From assembly GCA_963725415.1 (NCBI GenBank), contig CAVRZY010000247.1, forward strand, positions 1 to 16,331: a stretch of DNA of 16,331 nt, given 5' to 3'. A program made the position numbers and the translations under genes. The notes under the pieces were generated by a model that had not been told where the DNA came from, ran no database searches, and saw only the letters and a program-made list of their open reading frames with translations. Below are positions 13,864 through 16,331 of this stretch, in pieces. This DNA comes from CAVRZY01 sp963725415 (GTDB lineage Bacteria > Acidobacteriota > Terriglobia > Bryobacterales > Bryobacteraceae). Numbering within the stretch: position 1 is the stretch's first letter; each line of letters opens with the position of its first letter.

Positions 13864-15534
13864 CTATCTCGGATTCGAGACCAGGTCCCCGAAAGGCGCC
13901 AGCAGCTCGTACCTATTCTCCCAAGTGGTGTACATGATGCCGCAAGCGCCTGGGGTTTCGTCCAGCGCCTCCAGCCAGCCCTTGGGGTTGTCGAGCGTGT
14001 CGCCGTCATAGTAAGCGCCGGCCAGGGTGCGGAAGCCGAGGCTGGAAAAGTGCGCCAGGCTCTCGCGCCGCTTGGCGTAATACCAGGTGACGATTCCGAG
14101 GTCCTGGGGAACGTACCACCAGGAGCCGGTGAAATCGCCGTCCACCAGATAGTAGTTGTCGTGCGCGTTGTGGTTGGGGTCCAGCATGTCGGACCAGGCG
14201 TAGACCTCGGCCTCGGGGTTCTGCTCCCGAATCAGATTGAGCTGGCGCGTGAGACAGTCACCAAGGATTTCCGCCATCGACATCATGCGCCGCTTGCAGG
14301 CCTGGCAGGAGCCTCCGGCGCGAATCTCGTCCATGCTCAGGAAGTACTTGCGAGGGGCCAGAAGCTGGTGGACCAGGCGGACCTGCTCGCGCCAGATCTC
14401 GTAAACCTGAGGCTCGGACATGCAGACGGTGACCTGGCCTTGGTTGATGGACATGCCGTGATAATAGTCCACGCGCAGGCGCTCGCCCTCCTGGATGCGG
14501 CTGCCGGGCAGCAGCCGGATGGGCGGGCCGTCATGGTCGAAGCGGAAGGTGAGCATCGGATCGGCGATGGGAGCATAGTCGCTCCCCTCCTCGTAGACCA
14601 GGTCCGTGGCCTCGCTGCGCACCGTGACCGGCGTGCCGGGCCGCCGCACAACGTTGACCAGTCCGACCTCCTCGATGCGGAAGTCATCCAGCCAGAACTG
14701 GCCGCTCTGCGCACCCCAGACCCCGGCGTAGATTCGGACCTTGTCGAGATCCCAACTGTTGAAGCCCAGGGTGAGCTTGCGCCAGTCGGAGCTGGCGGGC
14801 ACCTGCGGATCCCATGGCGCCAAAGCCCTTCCGCTCTCGGCCAGCACTTGCAGCTTGAACACTCCGGCCGGAGCCAGCGCTTCGGTTTTGACCCAGCAGG
14901 TTACGCGATAGGAACGCCGGGGCTTGACGGGGACCTCCTGCATCAGGCGTCCATGCCCGTAAGCATTGAGGGTGAAGTTCTCGAAGCGGAGCGAGGCCGC
15001 GCCTTCCTTGAACACCGCGGTGTCAACGAAGCTCACCTCGCCCGGCTGGTCGTGGAAGCGCCAGCCTTGGAGGCGGTTGCCCTCGTACTCCTCGAGGCCG
15101 CCGTTGACGAAAGCGACGGGGGGATCGGGGAACAGGCGGGCCTCTCCCTTGGCGGCCACGAAAAGCGCATCCTTGACCGGAATGCCCTCGGCCAGGTTGC
15201 GGTTGTGGGAGATGATCGAGCTGCCGTAGCCCACCGAGAAGAATTCGGGGATCAGATCGAGCTGATAATCGTCGCAAATCTGTTTGACTTGCCGGAGCCG
15301 GTCGAAGTAGGCGGGAGGCTGGAGGTCGAGCCGGTCCAGGCCACCGGCGAAAGCGATGCCGTTCAACCCGTGCTCGGCCGCGGTGCGCGCGATTTCGCGA
15401 ATGTCCTCGACATCCCGGTCGGAGGAGAGGCTGCGGGAGACGTACACCCAGCGGTTGGGGTAGACCTTCCCCTGCGGCCAGGCCAGGCAGCTCAGCGCCG
15501 CGATGAGCAGCGCAAGAGGAAGGCAACGTTTCAT
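13864..15534 (-). CDS. Secreted TIM-barrel glycosidase-like protein with internal carbohydrate-binding-like domain
   Basis: The start at 15534 (MKRCLPLALLIAALSCLAWP, a clear signal peptide) is chosen over a longer open frame because its ATG overlaps the stop of the upstream sulfatase as TGATG. The 556-residue protein appears to have a first barrel half (about 24-135: REIARTAAEHGLNGIAF, YQLDLIPEFFSVGYG), a beta-sandwich like CBM4/9 in the middle (about 138-290: GWRFHDQPGEVSFVDT, SYRVTCWVKTE, FWLDDFRIEEVG) and a second barrel half (about 360-556). FLSMDEIRAGG (Asp402-Glu403) resembles the Asp-Glu pair of GH20-type hexosaminidases, followed by CxxC (410-413). I cannot assign a GH family. The sulfatase partner suggests a sulfated glycan substrate. 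Confidence 0.7.
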   Translation of the reverse strand: MKRCLPLALLIAALSCLAWPQGKVYPNRWVYVSRSLSSDRDVEDIREIARTAAEHGLNGIAFAGGLDRLDLQPPAYFDRLRQVKQICDDYQLDLIPEFFSVGYGSSIISHNRNLAEGIPVKDALFVAAKGEARLFPDPPVAFVNGGLEEYEGNRLQGWRFHDQPGEVSFVDTAVFKEGAASLRFENFTLNAYGHGRLMQEVPVKPRRSYRVTCWVKTEALAPAGVFKLQVLAESGRALAPWDPQVPASSDWRKLTLGFNSWDLDKVRIYAGVWGAQSGQFWLDDFRIEEVGLVNVVRRPGTPVTVRSEATDLVYEEGSDYAPIADPMLTFRFDHDGPPIRLLPGSRIQEGERLRVDYYHGMSINQGQVTVCMSEPQVYEIWREQVRLVHQLLAPRKYFLSMDEIRAGGSCQACKRRMMSMAEILGDCLTRQLNLIREQNPEAEVYAWSDMLDPNHNAHDNYYLVDGDFTGSWWYVPQDLGIVTWYYAKRRESLAHFSSLGFRTLAGAYYDGDTLDNPKGWLEALDETPGACGIMYTTWENRYELLAPFGDLVSNPR

Positions 15535-16331
15535 CAGAGTCTCTTCACATCGACGTATCGCACACCCACGGTCTTCTCGCCGAATTGAAGGAAGGCTCCG
15601 AGCCTGCCCTTTCCGGCGTCGATCGGCACGGAGGCAAGCTGGCACTCAGTCTGACCCTTGGCCACGGGCTGCTTCACGACCGCGTTGTTGAGGTGGAAAC
15701 GCGCTTCACCGGCGGCCTCGGCCGGGTAAGTTGTCAGTGTCACCTGGTAGCTGGCGGTTTGAGTGACCTCGACTTCCCAGTAACCGAGCGAGTCTCGCTC
15801 CCAGCCGGCCTTGGGACCGCGCCAGTCCTGGCGGGTCAGGGTGACCGGATTCTCGAACTTCGTGCCGAGGTGGATTCGCGGGGGAGCGTAGCCGCGCGTG
15901 GCGGAGACGTCGCGGAACCATTCCTCGCAGCCCTTTCGAAGGCGGGCGACGATGTCAGGATGCCCGGCGGCGATGTCGTTCTGCTCTCCGGGATCGGCGG
16001 CCAAGTCGTAGAGTTCTTTTCCGTTGACCAGCTTGAAGCGCTGGGTGCGCGCGGCGCAGCTTCGATACAGTTCCGGCTCGTCGCCGCGGTGCCATTGGAA
16101 GTACAGGGTGCGGTCGGGCCAGTCCGCCTTGTGGCTACGCAACAGCGGCATCAGGCTTGCGCCGTCGAGCCGCAGCCCGGCGGGCTTGCCAACGCCGCAG
16201 GCCTCCAGCAGCGTGGGCAGAATGTCGATGTGCGCGGCGAGGCGGTCGATCTGCCCGCCAGCCTGAACCACGCGCGGCCAGCGCAGAAAGCACGGCACGC
16301 GAATGCCGCCTTCGTAAACCGTGCCTTTAAT
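15534..16331 (-). CDS. Sulfatase (arylsulfatase family), C-terminal part, 5' end outside window
   Basis: The frame is open to the window edge. It starts KGTVYEGGIRVPCFLRWP, the conserved sulfatase segment after the active site, then AHIDILPTLLEACGV, LDGASLMPLLR, and ELYDLAADPGEQNDIA, the classical end of the sulfatase fold (about residue 150 of this fragment). The formylglycine motif CxPxR is upstream and not visible. After it comes a 100-residue beta-rich extension (GWERDSLGYWEVEVTQTAS, then YQVTLTTYPAEAAGEARF) that looks like a carbohydrate-binding or galactose-binding-like module. The TGA stop overlaps the next gene's ATG by one base, so the two are translationally coupled. Likely exported and active on sulfate esters of a polysaccharide; substrate unknown. 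Confidence 0.9.
   Translation of the reverse strand: MKGTVYEGGIRVPCFLRWPRVVQAGGQIDRLAAHIDILPTLLEACGVGKPAGLRLDGASLMPLLRSHKADWPDRTLYFQWHRGDEPELYRSCAARTQRFKLVNGKELYDLAADPGEQNDIAAGHPDIVARLRKGCEEWFRDVSATRGYAPPRIHLGTKFENPVTLTRQDWRGPKAGWERDSLGYWEVEVTQTASYQVTLTTYPAEAAGEARFHLNNAVVKQPVAKGQTECQLASVPIDAGKGRLGAFLQFGEKTVGVRYVDVKRL

Noticed and set aside
13834..15588. 584-codon open frame on the plus strand opposite the glycosidase-like gene
   Set aside because: It mirrors the real minus-strand gene, with low-complexity Val/Ala/Leu/Glu/Gly content typical of antisense frames in high-GC DNA; the minus strand has a signal peptide, motifs and coupling to the sulfatase.
10443..16331. Defined fucoidan utilisation locus
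   Set aside because: Sulfatase, esterase and a FucI-like fold fit the idea, but no fucosidase, transporter or fucose pathway gene is visible and the isomerase-like protein is exported with an altered site.

Overview
The window reads as two joined pieces of different origin. From about 2077 to the right end it looks like a high-GC, gene-dense Acidobacteriota genome, most like the Solibacter/Bryobacterales group. That placement comes from gene content (secreted sugar esterase, sulfatase, large secreted enzymes, FHA-GAF-RsbU phosphatase, NrfHA), a PadR-like palindrome in a divergent promoter and small structured repeats; no database search was possible. The first 2.08 kb carries fragments of a NodB-type polysaccharide deacetylase, a small cysteine-containing protein and a TatD nuclease, all repeatedly frameshifted by single bases. 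It ends inside tatD exactly where the stop codon of an oppositely oriented SPFH gene begins. It may come from another lineage (possibly Spirochaetota, low confidence) and is probably an assembly chimera or an error-rich contig end.

Layout: 1-2078, frameshifted deacetylase / small protein / TatD. 2077-3722, two minus-strand genes: a SPFH zinc-ribbon protein (one frameshift) and a DUF4287-DUF5655 protein. 3744-4094, a 351-bp element with split terminal inverted repeats and five copies of an internal 17-bp core. 4113-5907, nrfHA for respiratory ammonification of nitrite; the NrfA catalytic heme motif is CxxCH instead of CxxCK. 5944-6884, a creD-like 3' tail, an internally deleted AAA ATPase pseudogene on the opposite strand, then an intact creD-like gene ending in the same 31-bp sequence. 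8066-8119, a divergent promoter with a palindromic operator between creD and a cupin gene. 8541-10187, an FHA-GAF-PP2C (RsbU-type) phosphatase. 10238-10447, a second inverted-repeat element of 210 bp filled with perfect hairpins, whose end forms the stop codon of the next gene.

10443-16331 is a carbohydrate-degradation neighbourhood: a secreted alpha/beta-hydrolase (acetylxylan-esterase-like), a Tat-exported protein related to L-fucose/L-arabinose isomerases with a substituted metal ligand, a secreted two-part TIM-barrel protein with a carbohydrate-binding-like insert, and the 3' part of a sulfatase. The last two are translationally coupled. Together they suggest attack on a sulfated, esterified polysaccharide, but the substrate cannot be read from the sequence.

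I do not see a clearly new multi-gene system (no CRISPR, no defence island, no phage). The most interesting items are the CxxCH NrfA, the two structured inverted-repeat elements touching gene ends, the duplicated creD 3' end around an ATPase remnant, and the degenerate exported isomerase.
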